Assembly (NCBI GenBank): GCA_013416485.1
Contig: JACCEO010000008.1
Location: 1 to 64,000 of the forward strand
Length of the DNA: 64,000 nt
Direction: 5' to 3'
Origin: Alcaligenaceae bacterium
GTDB taxonomy: Bacteria > Pseudomonadota > Gammaproteobacteria > Burkholderiales > Burkholderiaceae_B
In this document: piece after piece, positions 34,120-43,464 of the stretch
Layout: each line of letters starts with the position of its first letter
How positions within the stretch are numbered: the first letter of the stretch is position 1
The notes under the pieces: generated by a model
Seen by the model: only the letters and a program-made list of their open reading frames with translations
Told to the model about the DNA's origin: nothing
Database searches by the model: none
Translations under genes and position numbers: made by a program

Positions 34120-34869
34120 ATGAATCCGCGCAAACCTCTATTAATTCTGCAAATGGGCTATCCCCCAGAAGATGACATACGTCGCTACGGCTCACAAGCC
34201 GACTGGTTCAAAGCAGCACTGATCAACCCTGGACTACCATCAGTTCCTGTCGACATCCCCTACCTCGTGGTAAAGCCTTTTCTAGGTGAAGTAATACCTG
34301 CGCCAGAAACCATCCAAGCCGCCGTCATTAGCGGGTCTTGGGCAATGGTGACTGATAAGGCCGACTGGAGCGAGCGTTGTGCGGCATGGGTCAAAGACGC
34401 GATAACCGCCAATACACCACTGCTAGGCGTGTGTTATGGGCATCAACTGATGGCATATGCGTTAGGTGGTGTCGTGGATTACAATCCCAAAGGCAAGGAA
34501 CTGGGCACCCAAGATATTACCCTGCTACCTACCGCCCAGGACGACCCCCTATTTGCTAACCTACCCGCCCACTTTCCTGCTCATCTGACGCATGAACAGT
34601 CTGTGTTGGTTCCTCCCAAAGGCACCACCGTATTGGCCAGCACCCACCATGATGCCCACCAAATTCTGCGTTATAGCCCGACGGCGGTTTCGGTACAATT
34701 TCACCCGGAATTTACGCCGGCTATCATGGCATCCAGCATAGAACGTAACCGCACACGATTGCAGGCCCAAGGGCTAAACACCGACAGCCTGATTGGTGAT
34801 GTCAGGGCTACCCCCGACGCCACGAACATACTGCGTCGTTTTGTGGCCCATGCCTACACCCAAGGATAA
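34120..34869 (+). CDS. Class I glutamine amidotransferase-like protein
   Basis: The 249-residue protein has the amidotransferase triad: Cys105 in GVCYGHQ and His195/Glu197 in VQFHPEF. It resembles the stand-alone GuaA-like/gamma-glutamyl hydrolase-type proteins found beside catabolic genes. It would release or transfer ammonia from glutamine or a gamma-glutamyl compound. It is six bases from the YbaK gene, so both share a message. Confidence 0.85.
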   Translation: MNPRKPLLILQMGYPPEDDIRRYGSQADWFKAALINPGLPSVPVDIPYLVVKPFLGEVIPAPETIQAAVISGSWAMVTDKADWSERCAAWVKDAITANTPLLGVCYGHQLMAYALGGVVDYNPKGKELGTQDITLLPTAQDDPLFANLPAHFPAHLTHEQSVLVPPKGTTVLASTHHDAHQILRYSPTAVSVQFHPEFTPAIMASSIERNRTRLQAQGLNTDSLIGDVRATPDATNILRRFVAHAYTQG

Positions 34870-34875
34870 TGCCCC

Positions 34876-35352
34876 ATGAGCCTTGCCTCTGTACAACAGT
34901 TTTTTGCCGAACACGCACCTGAACTTAGCATCATAGAAACCAACGCCCCCACCCCTACAGTAAGTTCAGCCGCCGAAACGCATGGCGTAGCGCCTGGGCA
35001 AATTGCCAAGACCTTATCCATGCGTTGTGGTGACTTGACCTTTTTAGTGGTTACACGCGGTGACTCACGCCTAGATAACAAAAAACTCAAACAGGTCTTT
35101 GGCGGCAAAGTCAAAATGCTGGATGCCGATTCCGTCTTGAGCTTGACGGGTCACCCAGTGGGGGGTGTTTGCCCATTTGGACTAGCTACACCCCTACCGG
35201 TGTATTGCGATCTTTCATTACAAGACTTTGATACCGTACTACCCGCTGCCGGGTCAGTGAATTCAGCCGTACGGATTACCCCCAAGCACTTGGCACAATT
35301 GGTAGACGCCCAATGGATAGACGTCACCGAAACAGCGAATGAACCGGCCTAG
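34876..35352 (+). CDS. YbaK/ProX-type aminoacyl-tRNA deacylase
   Basis: The 158-residue YbaK-domain protein has the conserved lysine in IAKTLSM, the SRLDNKKLK helix and the VGGVCPFGL loop. Such proteins hydrolyse mischarged Cys- or Ala-tRNA(Pro) or other aminoacyl-tRNAs. It is encoded directly after the amidotransferase. Convergent with the hydratase pair at 24 bases. Confidence 0.87.
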   Translation: MSLASVQQFFAEHAPELSIIETNAPTPTVSSAAETHGVAPGQIAKTLSMRCGDLTFLVVTRGDSRLDNKKLKQVFGGKVKMLDADSVLSLTGHPVGGVCPFGLATPLPVYCDLSLQDFDTVLPAAGSVNSAVRITPKHLAQLVDAQWIDVTETANEPA

Positions 35353-35376
35353 CTAGGTAGTATTTGTGCTGCCAAG

Positions 35377-36141
35377 CTATACAAAATGGGCCGACACATG
35401 GCCTAACTGTTCAACCTCAACACGGGCATACACCCCAGGTTGCAAGGCATGGGGTGCTGTAGCTGCCCCTGTCATAATAATAGAACCAGCCTCGATGTAG
35501 CCTTCGTAGGCTGCTAGTTGATTCACCGCGGCCACCAAAGCATAGCCAGGATGCCCCATGACGGCTGCGGTAGAGCCTATTTGTACCGGCCTACCGTTGA
35601 ATTCCATAATGACGCCTAAATTAGACAAATCAGCAGGCATTTCCCGCCAAGCACCAATAACAACCCCGACCGATGAACAGTTATCGGCGATGATGTCAGG
35701 CAAAGAAAACGTGTCGTCGTTGTAACGTGGGGCTACGATTTCTATTGCAGGGGCGACAGCCTCTATGGCGCGTAACGCTTGCAAAGGCGTTATTTTGCCT
35801 TCCAGCGGTGAACCTATCAAAAAGGCCAGTTCGGGTTCTATACGCGGGTGATTCAAACCTGCCAAAGACACTGTGCTGTTGTTGTCTAACAGCATGCTTT
35901 CCGTTAATACACCAAGCGCAGGTCCAGTTAAGCCCAGCTCTTTGATACGGGTGCTGCTGGTAAAGGCCAACTTATACCCTACTCGTTGATCTCCGCGGCT
36001 TTCACGCAGCAACATCCAGGCTTCCTGGATAGCCTGAGCGTCATCTAGGCTTAGTTCGCCATGCGTGGAAATACGTGCCATAGATAGGCCCTGGATAGCA
36101 GCATCATCCAATTGACGGGCAAAGGACTCAATGTGGTTCAT
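35377..36141 (-). CDS. 4-oxalocrotonate decarboxylase-like protein (FAH/MhpD superfamily)
   Basis: The 254-residue protein has the hydratase/decarboxylase core: VGYKLAFTS, metal-ligand acids in HPRIEPELAFLI, a PAIEIV segment, the IADN motif and the ending LGHVSAHF, close to the end of DmpH/XylI decarboxylases. It would decarboxylate 4-oxalocrotonate or a related dienoate in a meta-cleavage pathway, usually in complex with the partner hydratase encoded just upstream (44-bp gap). No ring-cleavage dioxygenase is visible in the window. Confidence 0.75.
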   Translation of the reverse strand: MNHIESFARQLDDAAIQGLSMARISTHGELSLDDAQAIQEAWMLLRESRGDQRVGYKLAFTSSTRIKELGLTGPALGVLTESMLLDNNSTVSLAGLNHPRIEPELAFLIGSPLEGKITPLQALRAIEAVAPAIEIVAPRYNDDTFSLPDIIADNCSSVGVVIGAWREMPADLSNLGVIMEFNGRPVQIGSTAAVMGHPGYALVAAVNQLAAYEGYIEAGSIIMTGAATAPHALQPGVYARVEVEQLGHVSAHFV

Positions 36142-36185
36142 GTGGATTCCAACAAATTATTTAAGAACTCAGTGCTATGGTGAAG

Positions 36186-36971
36186 TTACGCCGAGAACAC
36201 AGCACGTACCGAACCTAGGCCATTGATACGAGTTTCAAATACATCACCGGCTTGTGCAGCCACCATAGGACCTAAAGCGCCAGTCATAAGGACCTGGCCT
36301 GCTTGCAACGGTGTCCCAGTACGCGCCAAGGTACGTGCCAGCCAGACAACAGCATTCAAAGGGTGGCCCATGCAAGCCGCTCCTGCACCTACGCCACATT
36401 GTTCACCTTGTTTTTCCATGACCATACCGCACTGACGCAGGTCCAGGCCGTGTAGCTTGATCGGTGTTCCGCCCAATACAAACGCACCAGCCGCCGCGTT
36501 ATCGGCCACCATATCGAACAAGCCAATATCCCAATTAGCAATACGACTACTGGCAACTTCTATTGCTGGCAAAGCGTAAGCCACCGCGTTAATGACATCG
36601 GCAAAAGTGGCGTCGTGCATGTTCAGATCACGCTCCAGCACCAAAGCCACTTCCGCCTCGACTTTGGGCTGTACAAGGCTACTTGTAGAAATTTCCTCAG
36701 AGTCGCCATACGCCATGTCAGCAAACAACACACCATAAGCAGGATTACTGACGCCGAGTTGAGCCTGTATGGCGAGCGAGGTTAAACCTGCCTTGTAGCC
36801 CACAATACGCCTGCCTTGGTTCAAACTGTGCTGGGTATTGATATGCTGTATAGCATAGGCGTTCTGTTCAGAAGCATTAGCTACCCTGTCGCGTAACCGT
36901 GGTACTACTGTGCCGTTTTCGTAGGCCGTACGCAACTCCAGCGCATAAGCCGCCAACTCTTGATTATTCAT
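36186..36971 (-). CDS. 2-keto-4-pentenoate hydratase-like protein (MhpD/XylJ family)
   Basis: The 261-residue protein matches the MhpD/DmpE family: [20 protein letters not shown] with the metal-ligand glutamates, [34 protein letters not shown] and the end GSVRAVF. It would add water to a 2-hydroxydienoate. With the adjacent paralogue it forms the hydratase/decarboxylase pair seen in XylJ/XylI and DmpE/DmpH. It sits 25 bases behind a LysR gene on the same strand. Confidence 0.8.
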   Translation of the reverse strand: MNNQELAAYALELRTAYENGTVVPRLRDRVANASEQNAYAIQHINTQHSLNQGRRIVGYKAGLTSLAIQAQLGVSNPAYGVLFADMAYGDSEEISTSSLVQPKVEAEVALVLERDLNMHDATFADVINAVAYALPAIEVASSRIANWDIGLFDMVADNAAAGAFVLGGTPIKLHGLDLRQCGMVMEKQGEQCGVGAGAACMGHPLNAVVWLARTLARTGTPLQAGQVLMTGALGPMVAAQAGDVFETRINGLGSVRAVFSA

Positions 36972-36996
36972 GCTGTTTCCTGGTTAAGATAAAAAT

Positions 36997-37884
36997 TTAA
37001 ACGTCTGCCACTAAGATATCGACCAGTTCCTGAGCAAAAGAAGGCAGAAAGCGCAAATTACGCACACAGATTTGCAACTGCCTGACGGCCCAGCCGTCGT
37101 TGATAGGAACTATGCTTATGCCCATGACTCGGGCATACCGCTGTGCAGCAGATTCTGGTAATAACCCGATACCAATATTGGCCTCTACCATGCGGCAGAC
37201 CGCCTCGAAGTTACCCACTTGTATACGCATTTTCAGCGCTTTCCCTAAGTGGTCAGCGGCCTGATTTAGAAACGCATATATTGCACTGTTTTCGTGCAAA
37301 CCGATAAAGTCTTCATCCAGTACATCGGTGAAATTAACGGCGCTAGATTGCGCCAGTTTGTGGCTGCGGCTAACCGCCAATACCAAGTGATCGGCACGAT
37401 AAGGCAACACTTCCAACCCGTCAGTACGCACACTACCTGCCACAATGCCGATATCTGTTGTGCCATCACTGACCGCACGAACTATCTCGGGGCTGGACCG
37501 CTCTCGCAAATCAATGTTGACGTCAGGGTGGCTGGCCAGATAGCGACACAGCACCGTGGGTATGAATTCGGTCATGGCCGTTGTGTTGGCAAAAATACGC
37601 ACATGGCCTTTGACCCCGCGTGCATATTCGTGCAGATCACTGCGCAAATGTTCCAACTGCTGCAATACTGCTTTGGCATGGACCAAAAACGCTTGTCCAG
37701 GTGGTGTCAGTGTCATACCCTGGCTACTACGGTACAGCAGCGCCGTACCTATGTTGTCCTCTAGACTTTTAATACGCATACTGGCCGCAGGTGGCGAAAT
37801 ATGCGAACGTTCAGCGCCGCGCGTCAGGCTGTTCACCTCGGCGATATTTACAAAAAGTTGTAGGTCTATCAGGTCGAATTGCAT
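36997..37884 (-). CDS. LysR-family transcriptional regulator
   Basis: The 295-residue protein has the N-terminal LysR winged helix (LQLFVNIAEVNSLTRGAERSHISPPAASMRIKSLE) and a periplasmic-binding-like sensor domain (VDLRERSSPEIVRAVSDGTTDIGIV). It is divergent from the MaoC/ACAD/CaiB operon across 145 bases that contain a T-N11-A box. It also lies first in the hydratase pair's transcript. It could therefore control both units in answer to a pathway acid or CoA-derived compound. Confidence 0.9.
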   Translation of the reverse strand: MQFDLIDLQLFVNIAEVNSLTRGAERSHISPPAASMRIKSLEDNIGTALLYRSSQGMTLTPPGQAFLVHAKAVLQQLEHLRSDLHEYARGVKGHVRIFANTTAMTEFIPTVLCRYLASHPDVNIDLRERSSPEIVRAVSDGTTDIGIVAGSVRTDGLEVLPYRADHLVLAVSRSHKLAQSSAVNFTDVLDEDFIGLHENSAIYAFLNQAADHLGKALKMRIQVGNFEAVCRMVEANIGIGLLPESAAQRYARVMGISIVPINDGWAVRQLQICVRNLRFLPSFAQELVDILVADV

Positions 37885-37953
37885 AGTCAGGGCAGCTGGT
37901 TTTCAGGAAAATCAAAGAATAGGATGCGGGCTTAGTCGTAGGCTAACAGGTAG

Positions 37954-37968
37954 TTCAAAAGATCTGAA
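37954..37968 (+). promoter_or_regulatory. Candidate LysR box (T-N11-A)
   Basis: TTCA-N7-TGAA forms a 15-base interrupted palindrome of LysR type between the regulator and the divergent operon, 62 bases before the first start. It is the only such symmetrical site I saw in this gap. Confidence 0.45.
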
Positions 37969-38029
37969 TTGCGATAATTGCACAAATCCATCATGCTATC
38001 TAGTCTATTAACTGCTGGTGCCACGCCCT

Positions 38030-38881
38030 ATGAATACAGATTTTTTACGGCAATGGATAGGTAAAACCGAAACCGTTGATGACCATATTACCGCGACGCC
38101 GGTAACTGCTCTATCGGCCACCCTGGACCGGGGCGTTCCGCCAGCCCTGCAGGGAACCATATTACCGCCACTATGGCACTGGCTATATTTCCTACCGCTG
38201 CATCAGCAATCGGAAATCGGCGAAGACGGCCACGCAAAACGCGGTGGTTTCCTACCTCCGGTACCACTACCACGACGCATGTGGGCTGGCAGCCGCATAC
38301 AGTTTCATCACCCCTTACACGTGGGCGACGCCATCAGCCGCCGTTCTACCATCTTGGATGTAACCACAAAAGAAGGCCGTACAGGCCCCTTGGTCTTCGT
38401 GATGGTACGCCATGAAATCAGTAATGCACAAGGCATCGCCATTACGGAAGAACACGACATTGTTTACCGTGACAACCCCAGTCCCGACGAAGCCGCACCC
38501 ACACCGCGCATGGCACCTGAAAACCATCAGTGGCTAGACCCAATAAACCCGGATCCTGTCTTGCTATTCCGTTATTCAGCCCTGACATTTAACGGTCACC
38601 GTATTCACTATGACCGCAGCTATGTCACTGAAGTCGAAGGCTACCCCGGCTTGGTCGTGCACGGTCCTCTGATCGCCACTTTGCTGCTGGAGTCCCTGAC
38701 TCGCGCCAAACCTGAGGCCACCGTCAAAGAATTCCGTTTCCGCGCGCTTAGCCCCACTTTTGATACCCAGCAGTTTGCCGTGGGCGGCACCATGCAGGAC
38801 GACTCCACCAATATTGCCAAACTTTGGGCCAAAAACGATGCAGGCTGGCTCACTATGGACGCCACCGCCACTTTGGCCTGA
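38030..38881 (+). CDS. MaoC-type hydratase, mesaconyl-C4/itaconyl-CoA hydratase-like
   Basis: The 283-residue protein has two hot-dog regions. The N-terminal half is FAS1/HTD2-like (WHWLYFLPLH, RMWAGSRIQFHHPLHVGD). The C-terminal half contains the MaoC signature FNGHRIHYDRSY followed by YPGLVVHGPL. This double-domain form is typical of mesaconyl-C4-CoA and itaconyl-CoA hydratases, which make citramalyl-CoA. A GTG four codons upstream is an alternative start; no strong ribosome site supports either. It is the first gene of a five-gene operon divergent from lysR. The presence of a CitE-type lyase downstream supports this role. Confidence 0.8.
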   Translation: MNTDFLRQWIGKTETVDDHITATPVTALSATLDRGVPPALQGTILPPLWHWLYFLPLHQQSEIGEDGHAKRGGFLPPVPLPRRMWAGSRIQFHHPLHVGDAISRRSTILDVTTKEGRTGPLVFVMVRHEISNAQGIAITEEHDIVYRDNPSPDEAAPTPRMAPENHQWLDPINPDPVLLFRYSALTFNGHRIHYDRSYVTEVEGYPGLVVHGPLIATLLLESLTRAKPEATVKEFRFRALSPTFDTQQFAVGGTMQDDSTNIAKLWAKNDAGWLTMDATATLA

Positions 38882-38910
38882 ACTAACGTACCCAATCATA
38901 GGAAAATATT

Positions 38911-40071
38911 ATGCTGAACCCAAATCACCATTTCCAAGATATACGCGACGCCGTACGCGACCTTTGCTCCCAGTTCCCTGCCGAATACTTCCGTGCAATT
39001 GACGAAAAGCGCGGATACCCTGCCGAATTCGTTGACGCCCTGACCGAAGCTGGTTGGCTAGCTGCACTGATCCCCCAAGAATACGGTGGTTCGGGCTTAA
39101 GCCTGACGGAAGCTTCGGTCATCATGGAAGAAATCAACCGTGCTGGCGGTAACTCGGGTGCCTGTCATGGCCAGATGTACAACATGGGCACAGTGCTGCG
39201 TCACGGTTCAGAAGAACAAAAACAAAAATGGCTGCCAAAAATCGCTACTGGCGAATTACGTCTGCAATCCATGGCGGTTACCGAACCTACCACAGGCACA
39301 GATACCACCAAAATCCAGACCACTGCAGTCAAAAAAGACGGTCGCTACATTGTTAACGGCCAAAAGGTATGGATTTCACGCATACAGCACTCTGACCTTA
39401 TGGTCTTGCTGGCACGCACTACGCCTTTGGATCAAGTCACTAAAAAAACCGAAGGTATGTCCATCTTCATGGTGGATCTGCGCACCGCCATCGGTAACGG
39501 CCTAACTGTTCAGCCCATACTGAATATGGTCAACCACGAAACTAACGAACTGTTCTTTGAAAATCTGGAAATCCCCGAAGAAAACCTGATTGGTGAAGAA
39601 GGCAAAGGTTTCCGCTACATCCTGGATGGCTTGAACGCTGAACGCGCCCTGATTGCTGCCGAATGCATAGGCGACGGCTACTGGTTTATTGATAAAGTTA
39701 GCGAATACGTGAAAGATCGTGTGGTGTTTGGCCGTCCCATAGGACAAAACCAAGGCGTACAGTTCCCCATTGCTCGTGCCCACATCAATCTGGAAGCGGC
39801 CAACTTAATGCGTTACCAAGCGTGCGGCCTGTTTGATGCACACCAACCTTGCGGGGCCCAAGCTAATATGGCAAAAATGCTGGCTGCCGACGCTTCCTGG
39901 GAAGCCGCCAACGCCTGCTTGCAATTCCACGGTGGTTTTGGCTTTGCCTGCGAATATGACGTCGAACGCAAATTCCGCGAAACCCGTCTATACCAAGTAG
40001 CGCCTATCTCGACCAACCTGATCTTGTCCTATGTGTCCGAGCACGTATTAGGCCTGCCGCGCTCGTTCTAA
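38911..40071 (+). CDS. Acyl-CoA dehydrogenase
   Basis: The 386-residue flavoprotein has the family features IPQEYGGSGLS, MAVTEPTTGTDTTKI, QKVWISR, and QFHGGFGFACEYDVERKFRE with the catalytic glutamate at about Glu348. It would introduce a double bond into an acyl-CoA and pass electrons to ETF. In this operon a likely substrate is a branched C5 dicarboxylyl-CoA such as methylsuccinyl-CoA, giving mesaconyl-CoA; this is inference. Starts 29 bases after the hydratase. Confidence 0.92.
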   Translation: MLNPNHHFQDIRDAVRDLCSQFPAEYFRAIDEKRGYPAEFVDALTEAGWLAALIPQEYGGSGLSLTEASVIMEEINRAGGNSGACHGQMYNMGTVLRHGSEEQKQKWLPKIATGELRLQSMAVTEPTTGTDTTKIQTTAVKKDGRYIVNGQKVWISRIQHSDLMVLLARTTPLDQVTKKTEGMSIFMVDLRTAIGNGLTVQPILNMVNHETNELFFENLEIPEENLIGEEGKGFRYILDGLNAERALIAAECIGDGYWFIDKVSEYVKDRVVFGRPIGQNQGVQFPIARAHINLEAANLMRYQACGLFDAHQPCGAQANMAKMLAADASWEAANACLQFHGGFGFACEYDVERKFRETRLYQVAPISTNLILSYVSEHVLGLPRSF

Positions 40072-40082
40072 AGGAAACTACT

Positions 40083-41261
40083 ATGCTTACACTAGAAGGC
40101 ATTACCGTTCTCACGTTAGAACACGCGATTGCGGCGCCATTCTGCACACGCCAGCTGGCTGATTTAGGTGCCAGGGTCATCAAAATAGAGCGCCCTGGTA
40201 CCGGTGACTTCGCCCGTGGCTACGACGAACGTGTGCATGGCCTGGCCTCGCACTTCGTCTGGACCAACCGCTCCAAAGAAAGCCTAACCTTAGACATCAA
40301 GCACGATGACGCCAATCCCGTGCTGGAAGCCCTGCTAGCCAAAGCCGATGTACTGGTGCAAAATCTGGCTCCCGGCGCAGCCGCTAGACTAGGCCTGTCA
40401 TTCGAAGCCCTGCACGAGCGCTTCCCTAAACTGATCGTATGCAACATTTCCGGTTACGGCATGGACGGCCCTTATCGCGATAAAAAAGCCTATGACTTGC
40501 TAATACAAAGCGAGTCCGGCTTTCTGTCGGTTACCGGTACGGCCGACGAACCCTCGAAGGCAGGCTGTTCCATTGCGGATATCGCAGCGGGCATGTACGC
40601 CTACACCAACATCCTGGCCGCTCTGATCAAGCGCGGTAAAACTGGACTGGGCAGTGATATCGATATCTCTATGCTGGAAAGCATGACGGAATGGATGTCC
40701 TATCCCATGTATTACAGCTTTGATGGCGCAACGCCACCGCCTCGCAATGGCGCGTCGCACGCCACCATCTATCCCTATGGTCCATTCATGGCCGGTGACG
40801 GCAAAACCGTTATGCTAGGGCTGCAAAACGAAAGGGAATGGCGGGTATTTTGCGAGCAAGTCTTGCTGCAGGCCGAACTATGCGATGACGCTAGGTTTAT
40901 CAGTAACTCTTTACGTTCAGCCAACCGCAAAGAACTGGAAGCCCTGATACTGACTGCGTTCTCCAGCCTGACGGCCAAAGACGTGATAGACCGTTTGGAA
41001 ACCGCCAAAATCGCCAATGCTCAGCTCAATACTATGGCTGACCTATGGGCACACCCACAATTACAGGCACGCCAGCGTTGGGTAGATGTTGAGACCTCGG
41101 CAGGCAGCATTCCTGCACTACTGCCACCTGGCATCCAAGACCCACAATCCGCTCGTATGGATGCTGTGCCTGCCTTGGGACAACATACCGACACCATACT
41201 GGCCGAACTGGGTTACAGCCCAGAGGGCATTGCCAACTTGCACGCCAATAACACTATCTAG
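40083..41261 (+). CDS. CaiB/BaiF family (class III) CoA-transferase
   Basis: The 392-residue protein has the family's opening VLTLEHAIAAPFCTRQLADLGARVIKIE and the catalytic aspartate Asp138 in KKAYDLLIQ. Class III transferases pass CoA from a donor such as succinyl-CoA onto a carboxylic acid through an aspartyl anhydride. It would activate the free dicarboxylate entering this pathway. Eleven bases separate it from the dehydrogenase and nine from the next gene, so a single message is expected. Confidence 0.92.
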   Translation: MLTLEGITVLTLEHAIAAPFCTRQLADLGARVIKIERPGTGDFARGYDERVHGLASHFVWTNRSKESLTLDIKHDDANPVLEALLAKADVLVQNLAPGAAARLGLSFEALHERFPKLIVCNISGYGMDGPYRDKKAYDLLIQSESGFLSVTGTADEPSKAGCSIADIAAGMYAYTNILAALIKRGKTGLGSDIDISMLESMTEWMSYPMYYSFDGATPPPRNGASHATIYPYGPFMAGDGKTVMLGLQNEREWRVFCEQVLLQAELCDDARFISNSLRSANRKELEALILTAFSSLTAKDVIDRLETAKIANAQLNTMADLWAHPQLQARQRWVDVETSAGSIPALLPPGIQDPQSARMDAVPALGQHTDTILAELGYSPEGIANLHANNTI

Positions 41262-41270
41262 GGCTAGTTC

Positions 41271-42635
41271 ATGACACTTACTATGCATCCCAGCAAAACT
41301 CTGGCCGACTTCTGCGCCACACTGCAATTCGACGATATCCCCGCTAATGTAGTGGCCCGCGCCGAAGACCTCTACCTAGACTGGCTAGGCTCTACCCTGG
41401 CTGGCAAAGGCGCACGCCCAGTAGAAACCATAGAGCGTTATGCCCAATTAATGGGCCCTACCAGTGGTCCTTCTGAAGTTTTAATCTCGCGCCGTAGCAC
41501 CACGCCCTTGTTTGCCGCTATGGTAAACGCCGCTGCATCCCACTTCGCCGAACAAGACGATGTGCACAACGGTTCGGTGTTTCACCCTGCCGCCGTGGTC
41601 TTCCCCGCCGTTCTGGCGGTGGGTCAGTCATTGGGCAGCAGTGGCCGCGACCTGTTAACCGCCTCAGTAGCCGGTTACGAAGCTGGCATACGTATCGGTG
41701 AATTTCTAGGTCGTAGCCACTACGCCATCTTCCACACGACTGGCACCGCTGGTACCGTTGCTGCAGCGGTTGCCGTAGCTCGCCTGCTAAAGCTGACTCC
41801 AGAGCAAATGCTGGACGCTATAGGCTCTGCCGGCACCCAGGCTGCTGGCCTATGGGAATTCCTGGGCGACGCCGCCGACTCCAAACAGCTGCATACTGCC
41901 AAAGCCGCTGCCGATGGCCTGATGGCTGCTTACTTAGCCCAAGACGGCTTCAAGGGCGCCACCAAAATTCTGGAAGGCAGCAAAGGCATGGCCGCTGGCA
42001 TGTCCAAAGACGCCGACCCCAGCAAGCTCACTGACCGCTTGGGACAGCGTTGGGCACTAGCCGAAACGTCATTCAAGTTTCACGCCTCCTGCCGCCACAC
42101 CCACCCCGCTGCCGACGCCTTGCTGCAGGTCATGCAAGAACACCAGTTGTCAGCTCAAGATCTTAGCCGCGTGGTCACCCACGTGCACCAAGGCGCTATC
42201 GATGTTCTGGGTGCAGTCACCGTGCCAGTCACCGTACACCAAGGCAAGTTTTCCATGGGTACCGTACTGGGCCTAATCGCTGTTTACCAACGTGCCGGTC
42301 TGAACGAGTTTGAAAACAGCTACCTGGATCCACGCGTTGCCGCCGTACGTGATGTGGTCGAAATGGAACTGGACTCAGAAGTTGATACCGCTTACCCAGC
42401 CCGCTGGTTAGGCAAGGTCACTGTCTACACCACAGATGGCCGGGTATTGCATGGTCGCGTCGATGAGCCCAAGGGCGACCCCGGCAACACCTTAAGCCGA
42501 CCAGAACTGGAAACAAAAGCCCAAGAACTGGCAGCCTTCGGCAATGCAGCAACCGTTACCGAAGTACAGGCGCTTATTGATCATGCCTGGAATTTGACTA
42601 CACTGGAAAAACTTAACTTTTTACTGCCTGCTTAA
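41271..42635 (+). CDS. MmgE/PrpD family protein
   Basis: The 454-residue protein has the MmgE/PrpD pattern: LDWLGSTLAGKG at the start, HFAEQDDVHNGSVFHPAAVVFPAVLA, TGTAGTVAAAVAVARLL, and FKFHASCRHTHPAADA. The family includes 2-methylcitrate dehydratase, cis-aconitate decarboxylase (which makes itaconate) and an iminodisuccinate epimerase. Which reaction occurs here is open. Placement between CoA-transferase and CitE-type lyase suggests it supplies or isomerises the C5 dicarboxylate. Confidence 0.88.
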   Translation: MTLTMHPSKTLADFCATLQFDDIPANVVARAEDLYLDWLGSTLAGKGARPVETIERYAQLMGPTSGPSEVLISRRSTTPLFAAMVNAAASHFAEQDDVHNGSVFHPAAVVFPAVLAVGQSLGSSGRDLLTASVAGYEAGIRIGEFLGRSHYAIFHTTGTAGTVAAAVAVARLLKLTPEQMLDAIGSAGTQAAGLWEFLGDAADSKQLHTAKAAADGLMAAYLAQDGFKGATKILEGSKGMAAGMSKDADPSKLTDRLGQRWALAETSFKFHASCRHTHPAADALLQVMQEHQLSAQDLSRVVTHVHQGAIDVLGAVTVPVTVHQGKFSMGTVLGLIAVYQRAGLNEFENSYLDPRVAAVRDVVEMELDSEVDTAYPARWLGKVTVYTTDGRVLHGRVDEPKGDPGNTLSRPELETKAQELAAFGNAATVTEVQALIDHAWNLTTLEKLNFLLPA

Positions 42636-42636
42636 T

Positions 42637-43464
42637 ATGACACTCGCCGCTACGCCCATCATCAAGACTCTGCTATTCGTGCCTGGCCATCAACCAGCAC
42701 GCTTTGACAAAGCCTGTGCCACCCAAGCCGATGCCATCATTATCGACCTGGAAGATGCCGTTCCTTTGGACGAAAAAGACAGTGCCCGTCAAGCCATTGC
42801 TGACTGGTTACCGGGCGAGCGGCCCGTCATGTTACGTATCAATTCAATAGACACCCCCTGGTTTGCTGATGACTTAAAACTATGCAAGTCACCAGGAATC
42901 AGCGGTGTCATCCTACCCAAGGCCGAACTAGCCTCGGATCTTGAACAGATCGCCGACACCTTAGGGCCTGACGTCCCCTTATTCCCCCTGATAGAAACCG
43001 CTAAAGGCATGTGGAACGCACACGAAATAGCCCATGCAAAATCGGTAAGCCGCCTCATGTTTGGCTCTATCGACTTCCAGTTTGATCTGGGCATAGATGG
43101 TGAAGGTGACGAACTACTGTATTTCCGTTCGCAGCTGGTCTTGGTGTCACGCCTGGCTGGTTTGCAAGCGCCTATTGATGGCGTCACCACCGCGCTGGAC
43201 GACCCCAAGCAGCTGTCTGCCGATGTCTCTTACGCCCGTCGCCTGGGTTTTGGCGGCAAGCTCTGTATACATCCCAAGCAAGTAGAGCTGGTCAACCAGG
43301 GCTTTTTGCCCAGTGAAGACGATGTGCAATGGGCACACCGTATCGTTACAGCCATGAAGGCTGCCAATGGTGCTGCGGTTGCCGTCGATGGAAAAATGGT
43401 AGATAAGCCCGTACTGCTACGGGCTGAAACCATACTAAGCAGTAGTAAACTTTTAAACCAATAG
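42637..43464 (+). CDS. HpcH/HpaI/CitE-type CoA-ester lyase
   Basis: The 275-residue TIM barrel has the CitE-like features LFVPGHQPARFDKA, DAIIIDLEDAV, VILPKAE, LIETAKGMWNAHEI and FGSIDFQFDLG, and ends with FGGKLCIHPKQVE. Such lyases split citramalyl-CoA or malyl-CoA type esters into acetyl-CoA and a keto acid. With the hydratase it gives a plausible end step to pyruvate plus acetyl-CoA. One base separates it from the MmgE/PrpD stop. Its end overlaps the convergent nadE by 12 bases. Confidence 0.9.
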   Translation: MTLAATPIIKTLLFVPGHQPARFDKACATQADAIIIDLEDAVPLDEKDSARQAIADWLPGERPVMLRINSIDTPWFADDLKLCKSPGISGVILPKAELASDLEQIADTLGPDVPLFPLIETAKGMWNAHEIAHAKSVSRLMFGSIDFQFDLGIDGEGDELLYFRSQLVLVSRLAGLQAPIDGVTTALDDPKQLSADVSYARRLGFGGKLCIHPKQVELVNQGFLPSEDDVQWAHRIVTAMKAANGAAVAVDGKMVDKPVLLRAETILSSSKLLNQ

